Source: Burkholderia sp. USMB20
GTDB taxonomy: Bacteria; Pseudomonadota; Gammaproteobacteria; Burkholderiales; Burkholderiaceae
Direction: 5' to 3'
DNA: 64,000 nt
Assembly (NCBI RefSeq): GCF_000949135.2
Contig: NZ_JTAN02000001.1
Location: forward strand, 372,001 to 436,000
Part shown: in pieces, positions 10,063 to 19,214 of the stretch
Layout of the letters: the number at the start of each line of letters is the position of its first letter
Position numbering within the stretch: position 1 is the stretch's first letter
Translations under genes and position numbers: made by a program
Notes under the pieces: generated by a model
What the model saw: only the letters and a program-made list of their open reading frames with translations
Told to the model about the DNA's origin: nothing
Databases searched by the model: none

Positions 10063-10088
10063 GCATGCGGGCTTTCCCGCATGCGGTT
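10063..10088 (+). terminator. Terminator 1 after glcB
   Basis: GCATGCGGG and CCCGCATGC pair perfectly around a CTTT loop and are followed by GGTTTT. First of two hairpins ending the glc operon. Confidence 0.75.
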
Positions 10089-10097
10089 TTCACGAAG

Positions 10098-10124
10098 CGG
10101 GCAGCCATTACGGCTGCCCGTTTT
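10098..10124 (+). terminator. Terminator 2 after glcB
   Basis: A 9-bp stem CGGGCAGCC/GGCTGCCCG with a short ATTAC loop is followed directly by TTTT. The stretch from here to about 10603 holds no convincing gene, only the FNR-type box and a promoter-like region. Confidence 0.85.
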
Positions 10125-10312
10125 CATATGCGAATTCATGCAAACGCAGAAACGGATAATCGACCCAAATCGCACGACTTCAGGTTCCGCGTGCGCCTGC
10201 CGTTAAAGCAGGTAAATCGGCAACCACGGAACGCGCGCCGCCCCCTCCTGGCGCAAAGCCTTGCGCTGCAACGTTCCCCACGCGACTGGCAAGTCTCTGC
10301 CAGGGCGATAAT

Positions 10313-10326
10313 TTGATCCGGATCAA
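10313..10326. promoter_or_regulatory. FNR/ANR-type box upstream of the Cache-GGDEF gene
   Basis: TTGATCCGGATCAA is a perfect match to the FNR-family consensus TTGATnnnnATCAA. A TATACT hexamer at 10365-10370 could be the -10 element, which would put the box near -58, compatible with class I activation. This suggests oxygen-dependent control of the following cyclase gene. Confidence 0.65.
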
Positions 10327-10603
10327 CGGTCCGCAACATTTTCCGCGTGCACGAATGCGCGCGTTATACTCGGACCAATCCGCGCCGCCCGATTCGTCGG
10401 ATCGTCGAATCGCGGCAACTCTTGCCGGTGAGCAGGTGATGCAGCGGCTTATCCGGCCGCCATCGCAGATCGTCGGCACCATGTTCCAGATCGGTCGGGC
10501 GGAATGCGCACCGGGGGGTGCATTCCGGATCATCGCCGGCAAATCATACGAACAATCGCATCGGCCCGCCGCCCCGGCGACGATGCCCATCGATCCACGG
10601 ACC

Positions 10604-13069
10604 ATGGCAGAAACCGACTACGCAATGCCCAGCGAATCCGGCCTGACAAGCCGCGTCGCCGCCCAATTGCGCCGGTTCCTGCTGCCGCACCTGATCTTCT
10701 ATTCAGGGCTGCTGATCGCACTGATCCTGTTGTTGCTGTGCGGCATCCTGCTGTACGAAGGCCGGATCGACGCACGCGATCGCGCGCGCACCACCCAGCA
10801 GAACATCGCGCTGATGGCGTCGTGGGACATCGAGCGCAACATCGAGTTCTATGCGCTGTCGCTGCAGGCGGTCGTCGAAGGCGAGAACGATCCCGCGGTC
10901 CTCGCGCTGCCGATGCCGCTGCGCCGCCAGGTGCTGTTCGATCGCGCGACGACGGCCAAGTATCTCGGCGGCATCTACGTGCTCGACTCGAACGGCGACA
11001 TCGCGGTCGACGGCAAGAGCGACGTGCCGCGCAAGGCCAACTTCGGCAACGAATCGTTCTTCACGGTGCACCGCGACAACCCGGACGTCGGCCTGTACGT
11101 CAGCGACCCGTACCGCTCGCGCTTGCGCGGCGGCTCGCCGAGCATCGCGCTCAGCCGGCGGATCACGCGGCCCGACGGGTCGTTCGGCGGCGTCGCCGTG
11201 ATGTCGATCCGGCTCGAATATTTCCAGGACCTGTTCTCGCGCCTCTCGCTCGGCGATCGCGGGTCGATGGCGCTGATCAATACGAAGGGCCTGATGCTCG
11301 CGCGCCAGCCTTACGATCCGGCGATCGTCGGCCGCAACATCAGCAAGGCCAGCACGTTCCGCCGGTTCATGACCGCCAACGAAGGGAGCTTCGCCGATAC
11401 CGCGTCGATCGACGGCGTGCGGCGCCTGTACGTGTTCCGGCACCTCGACCACCTGCCGCTGATCATCATGGTCGCGCGCTCGGAGGCGGACACCTACGCC
11501 GCCTGGTACGACCGCGCGATCCCGATCGGCTCGGCGATGGCCTTGCTCGCGCTCGGCTTCGTCGGCCTGTCGATGCTGCTCGACATCCAGCTGCGCAAGC
11601 GTCACCGCGCGGAAACCGAGCTGGAAGCGCTCGCGCGCACCGACGGCCTCACGGGCCTCGACAACCGCCGGATGCTCGACGTCACGCTCGCGCGCGAATG
11701 GCGCCGCGCGGCGCGCTCGCAGCACGCGCTGTCGCTGCTGTTCGTCGACGTCGATCACTTCAAGCGCTACAACGACACGCAAGGCCACCAGGCCGGCGAC
11801 GATGCGCTCGCAGCGGTCGGCCGCTGCATCGCCGGATGCCTGCGCCGCCCGGCCGACTATGCAGCGCGCTACGGCGGCGAGGAGTTCGTCGTGGTGCTGC
11901 CGGACGTCGACACGCCCGGCGCCGTGACGATCGCCGAATCGATCCGCACCGCCATCCTCGATCTCGGCATCCTGCACGACACGGATGCGTCGGACCGCCT
12001 GACCGCGAGCATCGGCGTGACGACCTGCTATCCGGAACTCGACGACAGCATCCAGGCCGCACTGAAGCTCGCCGACGACGCGCTGTATCGCGCGAAGGAA
12101 GGCGGGCGCAACCAGGTCGTCGTGCAGACGGCCCGTCCGCGAGCGCACGCTGCGGCGCGCCTGAGCCACGGCTGGCGCCCGGCCGCCGCAGCGCCGGCCG
12201 CGGGCGAAATCGCCGACAATGTCGGCTCGCCGGCGCCGCGCGACACGCGCGCCCGCCGGCCCGCGCCCGCTTCACACCACCATGAGACTCAAGGCAAAGA
12301 TTTTCCTTCTGGCCATCGTGCCGTTCCTGCTCGCGATCGCCGGCATCGGCTTCGGCGTGCGCCAGCAGGCGACGTCGCTCGCGCGCACGCAGCACGCGAC
12401 GATCCAGGCCGCCTACCTGTCGAGCAAGGAAGTCGAGCTGAAGCATTACGTCGAACTCGCGACGAGCGCGATCATGCCGCTGTACGACGCGAGCGGCCGC
12501 AATGCGCGCGACGACGGACTGCTGCGCACGCAGGCGCTCGCGATGCTGCAGAAGATGGATTTCGGCCCCGACGGCTATTTCTTCGTGTACGACCTGCACG
12601 GCAATGCGCTGATGCATCCGCGCGAGCCCGAGCGCGTCGGCCACAACTACTGGTCGATGCGCGACCCGCAGGGCGCGCTGACGATCCAGCAGCTGATCGG
12701 CGCCGCGTCGCACGGCGGCGGCTACGTGCGCTACACGTGGCAGCGGCCGTCGACGGGCAAGCCCGCGCCGAAGCTCGGCTACGTCGTCGCGCTCGAACGC
12801 TGGGGCTGGATGGTCGGCACCGGCATCTATCTCGACGACGTCGACACCGCGCTGCAGCGCATCGACGCGCGCGCGTCCGCGAACATCGAGCGCACGATGA
12901 GCTGGCTCACCGCGATCGCGCTGACCGGCGCGGCGGCGATCGCCGTCTGTGCGCTGGTGCTGAACGTCAGCGAGTCGCGCAGCGCCGACGCAAAGCTCAA
13001 GCAGCTCGCGCAGCGCGTCGTCGAATCGCAGGAGCAGGAGCGCGAGCGGCTGTCGCGCGAGCTGCATGA
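10604..13069 (+). CDS. Membrane Cache-GGDEF diguanylate cyclase; 3' end of frame anomalous
   Basis: A membrane segment (FLLPHLIFYSGLLIALILLL), a periplasmic double-Cache-like sensor, a second membrane segment (IPIGSAMALLALGFVGLSML) and a C-terminal GGDEF domain with the active signature RYGGEEF make this a c-di-GMP synthase. ATG 10604 is taken as start; 10583 and 10625 are alternatives. Recognisable homology ends near 12127. The frame then stays open to 13069, running about 790 bases inside the sensor kinase gene in another frame. That tail looks like shadow translation (very Arg/Ala-rich). A single missing base near 12130-12160 would instead give a stop (TGA at 12162), so the last 900 bases should not be trusted. 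Confidence 0.7.
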   Translation: MAETDYAMPSESGLTSRVAAQLRRFLLPHLIFYSGLLIALILLLLCGILLYEGRIDARDRARTTQQNIALMASWDIERNIEFYALSLQAVVEGENDPAVLALPMPLRRQVLFDRATTAKYLGGIYVLDSNGDIAVDGKSDVPRKANFGNESFFTVHRDNPDVGLYVSDPYRSRLRGGSPSIALSRRITRPDGSFGGVAVMSIRLEYFQDLFSRLSLGDRGSMALINTKGLMLARQPYDPAIVGRNISKASTFRRFMTANEGSFADTASIDGVRRLYVFRHLDHLPLIIMVARSEADTYAAWYDRAIPIGSAMALLALGFVGLSMLLDIQLRKRHRAETELEALARTDGLTGLDNRRMLDVTLAREWRRAARSQHALSLLFVDVDHFKRYNDTQGHQAGDDALAAVGRCIAGCLRRPADYAARYGGEEFVVVLPDVDTPGAVTIAESIRTAILDLGILHDTDASDRLTASIGVTTCYPELDDSIQAALKLADDALYRAKEGGRNQVVVQTARPRAHAAARLSHGWRPAAAAPAAGEIADNVGSPAPRDTRARRPAPASHHHETQGKDFPSGHRAVPARDRRHRLRRAPAGDVARAHAARDDPGRLPVEQGSRAEALRRTRDERDHAAVRRERPQCARRRTAAHAGARDAAEDGFRPRRLFLRVRPARQCADASARARARRPQLLVDARPAGRADDPAADRRRVARRRLRALHVAAAVDGQARAEARLRRRARTLGLDGRHRHLSRRRRHRAAAHRRARVREHRAHDELAHRDRADRRGGDRRLCAGAERQRVAQRRRKAQAARAARRRIAGAGARAAVARAA

Positions 13070-13661
13070 CGGGATCAGCCAGATGATGGTGTCCGCGAAG
13101 CTGATGCTCGAATCCGCGCTCGCGCGCTTCGAGCGCGGCACCGCGCGCATGCCCGAGGCCGAGCAGGCGCTCGCGTCGGGCGTCGGGCGGCTCGGCGACA
13201 CGCTGCGCGAAGTGCGCCGCATCTCGCACGCGCTGCGCCCGGCGATGCTCGACGATCTCGGCCTCGCCGCCGCGCTCGAACAGCTCGTGCGCGAGCTCGG
13301 TGCGGAAAGCGGCATCGACATCGGCTATACGCAGGTCGCGCACAGCGGCGCGCGGCCGCTGCCCGCGCCGGTCAACACGGCGCTGTTCCGGATCGCGCAG
13401 GAGGCGCTCAGCAACATCGTGCATCATGCGCAGGCGTCGCGCGCGGCCGTCACGCTCGACGTCGGCGCGCATGCCGTCACGCTGACCATCGCCGACAACG
13501 GCTGCGGCTTCGACGCCGAGCGTACGCAGACCGACGCGCGCCGCGGCATCGGGCTGCGCAACATGCGCGAGCGGCTCGACGCGCTGGGCGGCATGCTGAC
13601 GATCACGTCGCAGGTCGGCCACACCGTCGTGGCCGCGCGCGTGCCGCTGCGCGCCGCCTGA
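12282..13661 (+). CDS. NarL-type sensor histidine kinase with Cache domain
   Basis: Sensor kinase of 459 residues. An N-terminal membrane segment (FLLAIVPFLLAIAGIGFGV) is followed by a single-Cache periplasmic domain (DGYFFVYDLHGNALMHPRE, VGTGIYLDD) and a second membrane segment (LTAIALTGAAAIAVCALVL). The cytoplasmic part has a HisKA_3 dimerisation box with the phospho-acceptor His in RLSRELHDGISQ and an ATPase domain with IADNGCGF and GIGLRNMRERL. The response regulator gene starts about 30 bases downstream. The Cache fold suggests a small organic ligand; which one is unknown. Confidence 0.92.
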   Translation: MRLKAKIFLLAIVPFLLAIAGIGFGVRQQATSLARTQHATIQAAYLSSKEVELKHYVELATSAIMPLYDASGRNARDDGLLRTQALAMLQKMDFGPDGYFFVYDLHGNALMHPREPERVGHNYWSMRDPQGALTIQQLIGAASHGGGYVRYTWQRPSTGKPAPKLGYVVALERWGWMVGTGIYLDDVDTALQRIDARASANIERTMSWLTAIALTGAAAIAVCALVLNVSESRSADAKLKQLAQRVVESQEQERERLSRELHDGISQMMVSAKLMLESALARFERGTARMPEAEQALASGVGRLGDTLREVRRISHALRPAMLDDLGLAAALEQLVRELGAESGIDIGYTQVAHSGARPLPAPVNTALFRIAQEALSNIVHHAQASRAAVTLDVGAHAVTLTIADNGCGFDAERTQTDARRGIGLRNMRERLDALGGMLTITSQVGHTVVAARVPLRAA

Positions 13662-13692
13662 ACACGATCCCCATAACCGGAGACCCTTGCCC

Positions 13693-14337
13693 ATGAGCGC
13701 CCCCGACACCGCCCGGCCCGCTGCCCGCCTTCTGCTGGTCGACGATCATCCGCTGGTGCGCGACGGCCTGCGGATGCGGCTCGAGGCGGCCGACCTGTCG
13801 GTGGTCGGCGAAGCCGGCAACGCGGACGAGGCGCTTGCGCTCGCCGCGTCGCTCGAGCCCGATCTCGCGCTGATGGACGTCGGCATGAACGGGATGAACG
13901 GCATCACGCTCGCCGGCGTGTTCCACGAGCGCTTTCCGGGGATTCGCGTGCTCATGCTGTCGATGCACGACAACATCGAATACGTGACGCAGGCCGTGCG
14001 CGCCGGCGCGAGCGGCTACCTGCTGAAGGATTCGCCCGCGAGCGAGATCGTGCGCGCGATCGGCTCGGTGCTGGCCGGGCAGACGTTCTTCAGCGAAGGG
14101 CTCGCCGCGCGGATGATCCAGGCAAGCGCGACCGCGTCGCCGCTCGACCGGTTGACGCCGCGCGAGCGCGACATCCTCGATGCGCTGGCCGAGGGGCTGT
14201 CGAGCAAGCAGATCGCGCAGCAGACGGGGCTGTCGGTCCGCACGGTGGAAACGCATCGGCTCAACCTGAAGCGCAAGCTCGAGATCGAAGGGCAGGCGGA
14301 GCTGATCAAGTTCGCGGTCGAGCATCGGCGGCGGTAG
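13693..14337 (+). CDS. NarL/FixJ-family response regulator
   Basis: Partner of the upstream kinase, 214 residues from the ATG at 13693; a TTG six bases earlier is in frame but lies too close to the GGAG at 13679-13682. The receiver domain carries LLVDDHPLVRDGL with the acidic pair, the phospho-acceptor Asp in LALMDVGMNGMNG and the conserved Lys in YLLKD. The C-terminal LuxR-type helix-turn-helix reads LTPRERDILDALAEGLSSKQ and then TGLSVRTVETHRLNLKRKL. Targets are not evident; the co-located cyclase is a candidate. Confidence 0.93.
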   Translation: MSAPDTARPAARLLLVDDHPLVRDGLRMRLEAADLSVVGEAGNADEALALAASLEPDLALMDVGMNGMNGITLAGVFHERFPGIRVLMLSMHDNIEYVTQAVRAGASGYLLKDSPASEIVRAIGSVLAGQTFFSEGLAARMIQASATASPLDRLTPRERDILDALAEGLSSKQIAQQTGLSVRTVETHRLNLKRKLEIEGQAELIKFAVEHRRR

Positions 14338-14487
14338 GGCGGCGACGTGCGGCGCCGCAAAAGGCACTGTGCGCGTCGGTCACATTGATTAGCCCTACGA
14401 TGCTGTTTTTTCTCGCTTCGCATGTGATTCGACGAGTCGGCATCGCGCAGTGGAATCACCGCTCGACCGCTCGACTGACCACGAACG

Positions 14488-14512
14488 AAAAAGGCGCCCG
14501 GAGGCGCCTTTC
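14488..14512 (-). terminator. Terminator downstream of hpnM
   Basis: Read on the minus strand, GGCGCC-TCCG-GGCGCC is followed by a run of T (plus-strand A 14488-14492). It lies about 35 bases after the hpnM stop. Confidence 0.85.
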
Positions 14513-14546
14513 ACTCATCCAAAATCCAGACTGCGCGCAGCGACGC

Positions 14547-15143
14547 TCAATTCGTCCGCGAATTGTGCTTCTGCAGATACGCGATCAGGCCGTCGATCCC
14601 GCCCGACGCGAGCTGGCTCTTGAACTGCCCTTGGTAGACCTGGATCAGCCACGCACCCGACATGTCGATGTCGTAGATCTTCCAGTCGCTGCCGACCTTG
14701 CCGAGCCGGTAGCCGACCGACTGGCTGTCGCCCGGCGTCGTGACCGTCGACTGCACCAGCGCATCGGCACCCGACGCGCCGCCGGCCTTGAACGAGAACT
14801 TCGCGTCCTGGTTGCCGAGTTGCGCGAGCGACGCGGCATAGGTACGCGTCATCAGCAGCTTGAACTGCTTGTACAGCTCCTGCTGCTGTTGCGGCGTCGC
14901 CTGCTTCCAGGCATCGCCGACCGCGATGCGGGTCGTGCGCTCGAAGTTCGTCGCGGGCAGGAAGCGCTGCTCGACGACTTGCGTGACTTTTGCCATGTCG
15001 CCGCCGCGCGCACCCGGATCGGCCTTCATCGCGTTGACGGTGCCTTCGACCGCATTACGGACGATGTCGACCGGCGCGCTCTGCGCGAAAGCGGAAACCG
15101 ACACGGCGGCCGCCGCGACGAAAGCAAACAGATGACGTTTCAT
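14547..15143 (-). CDS. hpnM: HpnM-like periplasmic lipid-transfer protein (MlaC/Ttg2D family)
   Basis: Secreted protein of 198 residues with a clear signal peptide (MKRHLFAFVAAAAVSVSAFA, cut before QSAP). The rest is the MlaC/Ttg2D fold, including ERTTRIAVGDAWKQATPQQ and YKQFKLLMTRTYAASL. Members of this family shuttle lipids across the periplasm. Its head-to-head position with the hopanoid transporter gene hpnN identifies it as HpnM rather than the general MlaC, which normally sits with mlaFEDB. The start is the ATG at 15143, chosen because it begins the signal peptide. Confidence 0.85.
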   Translation of the reverse strand: MKRHLFAFVAAAAVSVSAFAQSAPVDIVRNAVEGTVNAMKADPGARGGDMAKVTQVVEQRFLPATNFERTTRIAVGDAWKQATPQQQQELYKQFKLLMTRTYAASLAQLGNQDAKFSFKAGGASGADALVQSTVTTPGDSQSVGYRLGKVGSDWKIYDIDMSGAWLIQVYQGQFKSQLASGGIDGLIAYLQKHNSRTN

Positions 15144-15473
15144 ACGGATATTCGCACTCGGTAAAAAAAAACGGACGGCGGATTGCATCGATCGCATCGG
15201 CCGGTGGGTCGAAGTATAGCGGCCCGGCGGCCCGCCTGCCGCGCGGTGACCGACTGTTACCTTTCAGCCCCTTTTGTCACAGGGTGCCGGCCGCAGCGCG
15301 ATCGGCGCCGATTATGTCAATTTCCGCCGACCATTCGTCCGACGATTCGCGGCGATTCCCTCCCGGCGCAGCAAATATCCTTCCCGCCCCTTTACGCTCC
15401 AACGTGGCGACCGACGTCACGTGGCGCCGGTATACTCTTTGCCTTGTCCTTGCCAGCCCCTCCCCACCGCCAC
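15144..15473. promoter_or_regulatory. Divergent promoter region hpnM / hpnN
   Basis: About 330 bases with no gene. It must contain back-to-back promoters for hpnM (minus) and the hpnN-mlaA pair (plus). A TATACT hexamer around 15430 is a possible -10 for hpnN. No clear regulator palindrome was seen. Confidence 0.5.
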
Positions 15474-18107
15474 ATGGTGACTTCTCTCATCGTCCGACTC
15501 GTCGCATTGTCGGTACGCCGCCCCGTCTGGGTCGTCGTGCTGTCGCTCGTCATCGCCGTCTTCAGCGGCGTCTACGTCGCGCAGCACTTCAAGATCAACA
15601 CGGACATCAGCAAGCTCGTCGACGCGGAACCGCAGTGGGCCGCGCTCGGCCAGGCCGTCGACAAGGCCTTCCCGCAACGCAACGGCACGATCCTCGCGGT
15701 AGTCGAGGCACCGGCCCCCGAATTCGCGACGGCCGCCGCGCACACGCTCACCGAAGCCCTGCGCAAGCAGGCCGACGCCGGCCGCATCGGCCAGGTCGCC
15801 GAACCCGGCGGCGGCCCGTTCTTCGAGCACAACGGGCTGCTGTTCCTGTCGCCGCAGGAAGTGTCGGATACGACGTCGCAGCTTGCGAGCGCGCGGCCGC
15901 TCGTCAACGAACTCGCGAAGAACCCGAGCCTGACCGGGCTCGCGACCACGCTGTCCACCACGCTCGGCCAGCCGCTCCTGACCGGCCAGGTGAAGCTGCC
16001 CGCGATGGCGAAGCTGCTCGCGCGCAGCGCCGCGGCGGTCGACGACGTGCTGGCCGGCAGGCCCGCCGCGTTCTCGTGGCGCGGGCTGGTCGACAGCGAT
16101 GCCGCACGCCAGCCGGCACGCGCGTTCGTCACGGTGCAGCCGGTCGTCGACTATGGCGCGCTGAAGGCCGGTGCCGAAACGACCCGGGTGATCCGCGACA
16201 CGGCGAAAGCGCTCGGCATCGAGCAACGCTACGGCGCGGTCGTGCGCCTGACCGGCGAACAGCCGCTCGCCGACGACGAATTCGCGTCGGTGCAAGACGG
16301 CGCCGCGCTCAACGGCGTGCTCACGCTGCTCGCCGTGCTCGTGATCCTTTGGCTCGCGCTGCGCTCGAAGCGGATGATCGGCTCGGTGCTCGTCACGCTG
16401 TTCGTCGGCCTCGTCGTGACGGCCGCGCTCGGCCTCGCGATGGTCGGTTCGCTGAACATGATCTCGGTCGCGTTCATGGTGCTGTTCGTCGGCCTCGGCG
16501 TCGACTTCTCGATCCAGTACGGCGTGAAGTACCGCGAGGAACGCTTCCGCGATCCGCGCATCGATCACGCGCTGGTCGGCGCCGCGCACTCGATGGGCAT
16601 GCCGCTCGCGCTCGCCACCGCGGCGGTTGCGGCGAGCTTCTTCTCGTTCATTCCCACGGCCTATCGCGGCGTGTCCGAGCTCGGCCTGATCGCGGGCGTC
16701 GGGATGTTCGTCGCGCTGCTGACCACGCTCACGCTGCTGCCCGCGCTGCTGCGCCTGTTCGCGCCGCCGGGCGAATCGAAGACGCCGGGCTTTCCGTGGC
16801 TCGCCCCCGTCGACGACTTCCTCGATCGCCATCGCAAGCCGATCCTGATCGGCACGCTCGCGGTCGTGATCGGCGCGCTGCCGCTGCTCGCGTTCCTGCA
16901 CTTCGATTTCAACCCGCTGCACCTGAAGGATCCGAACAGCGAATCGATGGCGACGCTGCTCGCGCTGAAGGATTCGCCCGAAGCAGCCGTCAACGACGTC
17001 ACGCTGCTCGCGCCGTCGCTCGCCGAGGCCGACGCGGCCGCGAAGCGCCTCGACGCGCTGCCGGAAGTCGGCCGCACGACGACGCTCACGACCTTCGTGC
17101 CGGCCGACCAGCCGGCCAAGCGCGCGGCGATCGCCGCGGCCGCGAGCGAGCTGCTGCCCGCGCTGACGCAGCCGGCCGCGCCGGCCGCGACCGATGCGCA
17201 GCGCGTCGCCGCGCTCAAGCGCGTGTCGGACCTGCTCGGCTACGCGGCGGAAGATCACCCGGGCCCGGGTGCCGCCGCCGCGCAGCATCTGTCGGCATCG
17301 CTCGCGAAGCTGGCCGCCGCCGACAGCGCGGCGCGCGACCGCGCCGAACGCGCGTTCTCCGACACGCTGCGCATCGCGCTCAACCAGCTCGCGACGCTGT
17401 TGCAGCCGCAGGACATCACGCGCGAATCGCTGCCGCCGCAGATCGTGCGCGACTGGGTCGCGCCGGACGGCCACGCGCTCGTGCAGATTTCGCCGAAGGT
17501 GCCGAAGGGCGTCGATCCGAACGACGACACGATGCTGCGCCGCTTCGCGAAGACGGTGAAGGCGGCGGAACCCGGCGCGACCGGCGGGCCGATCTCGATC
17601 CTGCATTCGGCCGACACGATCATCAACGCGTTCCTGCACGCGGCGCTGTGGTCGATCCTCTCGATCACGATCCTGCTGTGGATCACGCTGCGCCGCTTCG
17701 GCGACGTGCTGCGCACGCTGGTGCCGCTGCTCGTGTCGGGGCTCGTCACGCTCGAGATGTGCGTCGTGCTCGGCATGTCGCTGAACTTCGCGAACATCAT
17801 CGCGCTGCCGCTGATGCTCGGCGTCGGCGTCGCGTTCAAGGTGTACTTCGTGATGGCGTGGCGCGCGGGCCAGACGGGCCTGCTGCATTCGAGCCTCACG
17901 CACGCGGTGCTGTTCAGCGCCGCGACGACCGCAACCGCCTTCGGCAGCCTCTGGCTGTCGCATCATCCGGGCACGTCGAGCATGGGCAAGCTGCTCGCGC
18001 TGGCGTTGACCTGCACCCTGATCGGCGCCGTGGTGTTTCAGCCCGTCCTGATGGGCAAACCGCGCGTCAAACGCGCCAAGAACCAATTGCAAGGAAACAA
18101 TGAATAA
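15474..18107 (+). CDS. hpnN: Hopanoid transporter HpnN (RND family)
   Basis: Inner-membrane RND-type transporter of about 877 residues that exports hopanoids toward the outer membrane; the family has been characterised in Burkholderia. After an N-terminal membrane segment ([19 protein letters not shown]) comes a large periplasmic loop with the [14 protein letters not shown] motif typical of the MmpL/HpnN branch. A membrane bundle follows ([35 protein letters not shown]), then a second periplasmic loop and bundle ending near residue 860. The ATG at 15474 is the start. The mlaA-like gene overlaps its last eight bases. Confidence 0.92.
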   Translation: MVTSLIVRLVALSVRRPVWVVVLSLVIAVFSGVYVAQHFKINTDISKLVDAEPQWAALGQAVDKAFPQRNGTILAVVEAPAPEFATAAAHTLTEALRKQADAGRIGQVAEPGGGPFFEHNGLLFLSPQEVSDTTSQLASARPLVNELAKNPSLTGLATTLSTTLGQPLLTGQVKLPAMAKLLARSAAAVDDVLAGRPAAFSWRGLVDSDAARQPARAFVTVQPVVDYGALKAGAETTRVIRDTAKALGIEQRYGAVVRLTGEQPLADDEFASVQDGAALNGVLTLLAVLVILWLALRSKRMIGSVLVTLFVGLVVTAALGLAMVGSLNMISVAFMVLFVGLGVDFSIQYGVKYREERFRDPRIDHALVGAAHSMGMPLALATAAVAASFFSFIPTAYRGVSELGLIAGVGMFVALLTTLTLLPALLRLFAPPGESKTPGFPWLAPVDDFLDRHRKPILIGTLAVVIGALPLLAFLHFDFNPLHLKDPNSESMATLLALKDSPEAAVNDVTLLAPSLAEADAAAKRLDALPEVGRTTTLTTFVPADQPAKRAAIAAAASELLPALTQPAAPAATDAQRVAALKRVSDLLGYAAEDHPGPGAAAAQHLSASLAKLAAADSAARDRAERAFSDTLRIALNQLATLLQPQDITRESLPPQIVRDWVAPDGHALVQISPKVPKGVDPNDDTMLRRFAKTVKAAEPGATGGPISILHSADTIINAFLHAALWSILSITILLWITLRRFGDVLRTLVPLLVSGLVTLEMCVVLGMSLNFANIIALPLMLGVGVAFKVYFVMAWRAGQTGLLHSSLTHAVLFSAATTATAFGSLWLSHHPGTSSMGKLLALALTCTLIGAVVFQPVLMGKPRVKRAKNQLQGNNE

Positions 18108-19102
18108 GGTGCGAATCATTGCGGCGACCGTCGCTGCCAGCGCAGTGCTGAGCGGCTGTGCGACGGGCCCGAACCGCAACCCCAACGACCCGCTCGAGCC
18201 GATGAACCGGGCGATGTACAAGTTCAACGACACGGTCGACACGAACATCGCCGTGCCGATCGCGAAGGGTTACCAGAAGATCACGCCGACGCCCGTGCGT
18301 ACCGCGATCAGCAATTTCTTCTCGAACCTCGGCGATCTCGGCAACATGGCGAACAACCTGTTGCAGCTGCGCATCACCGATGCAACGCAGGACCTGATGC
18401 GCGTGGCGATGAACTCGGTGTTCGGCGTCGCCGGCCTGATCGACATCGCGACGCCGGCCGGGCTGCCGAAGCACCACCAGGATTTCGGGCTGACGATGGC
18501 GCGCTGGGGCATGCCGTCCGGCCCGTACCTCGTGCTGCCCGTGTTCGGGCCGAGCACGATCCGCGACGGCGTCGGCCGCGCGGTGGACGTCCGCTTCAAC
18601 CTGCTCAACTACATCGAGCCGGCCGTGCGCAATCCGATGTACATCGCGCAATTCATCAGCGCGCGCTCGGATCTGCTCGGCGCGACCGATCTGCTGAAGC
18701 AGGCGGCACTCGATCCGTACTCGTTCGTCCGCGATGCGTATCTGCAGCAGCGCAAGTCGCTGACGTATCACGGCCAGTCGGCGTCGGCCGCGCCGCCGAA
18801 CTACACGGAGCCGGGTGAAGCGGGGGCGGTGCCGGCGGCCACGCCGGCCGTGCCGGGCTTGCCGAACTACGAGGATCCGGGCGAGTCGGCGGCGCGCCGA
18901 ACAACGCGCCGGGGCGGCGGGCTTGCCGCAGTACGACGATCCGGGTGCGGACGGCGCGATGCCCGCGAGCGCGCCTGCCGCGGCCTCGGCCGCTGCGCCC
19001 GTGACGGCGCCGAGCGGGGCGACGACGGCGCCGGCCTCCAACGGCGCGCCGATCGCGCCAGCGATGCCGACCCTGCCCGCGAGCGCACCGGCCGCGCAGT
19101 AA
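18100..19102 (+). CDS. mlaA: MlaA/VacJ-like outer-membrane lipoprotein, frameshifted near its 3' end
   Basis: Lipoprotein signal with lipobox LSGC (Cys about residue 20) followed by the VacJ/MlaA domain ([30 protein letters not shown]). MlaA proteins sit in the outer membrane and remove mislocalised lipids; here the gene overlaps hpnN by eight bases, suggesting a hopanoid-linked version. Past residue 250 the tail repeats a short motif: [18 protein letters not shown] and then LPQYDDPGA, but the third copy is in the +1 frame. One extra base in the GC run around 18886-18935 explains this. Removing it gives a protein ending at TAA 19102, just before a terminator. As read, the original frame runs on antisense to hpnG. 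Confidence 0.8.
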
Positions 19103-19130
19103 CGCGGCACGGAACCCGCCGACAAGCCGA

Positions 19131-19160
19131 AGCGCGCTGCATCACGCAGCGCGCTTTTTT
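19131..19160 (+). terminator. Terminator after hpnN-mlaA
   Basis: AGCGCGCTGC and GCAGCGCGCT form a perfect 10-bp stem around ATCAC, followed by at least five T. It supports 19102 as the real end of the mlaA-like gene. Confidence 0.9.
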
Positions 19161-19214
19161 TGTGCGTCAGGAAAACGGGAACGGAAGGGGGAGAGGAGAA
19201 GCGGCGAACGCCGC

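Noticed and set aside
15417-18248. A 943-codon minus-strand frame opposite hpnN
   Set aside because: Composition is extreme (Arg, Glu, His) with no domain, and the plus strand encodes a clear RND transporter.
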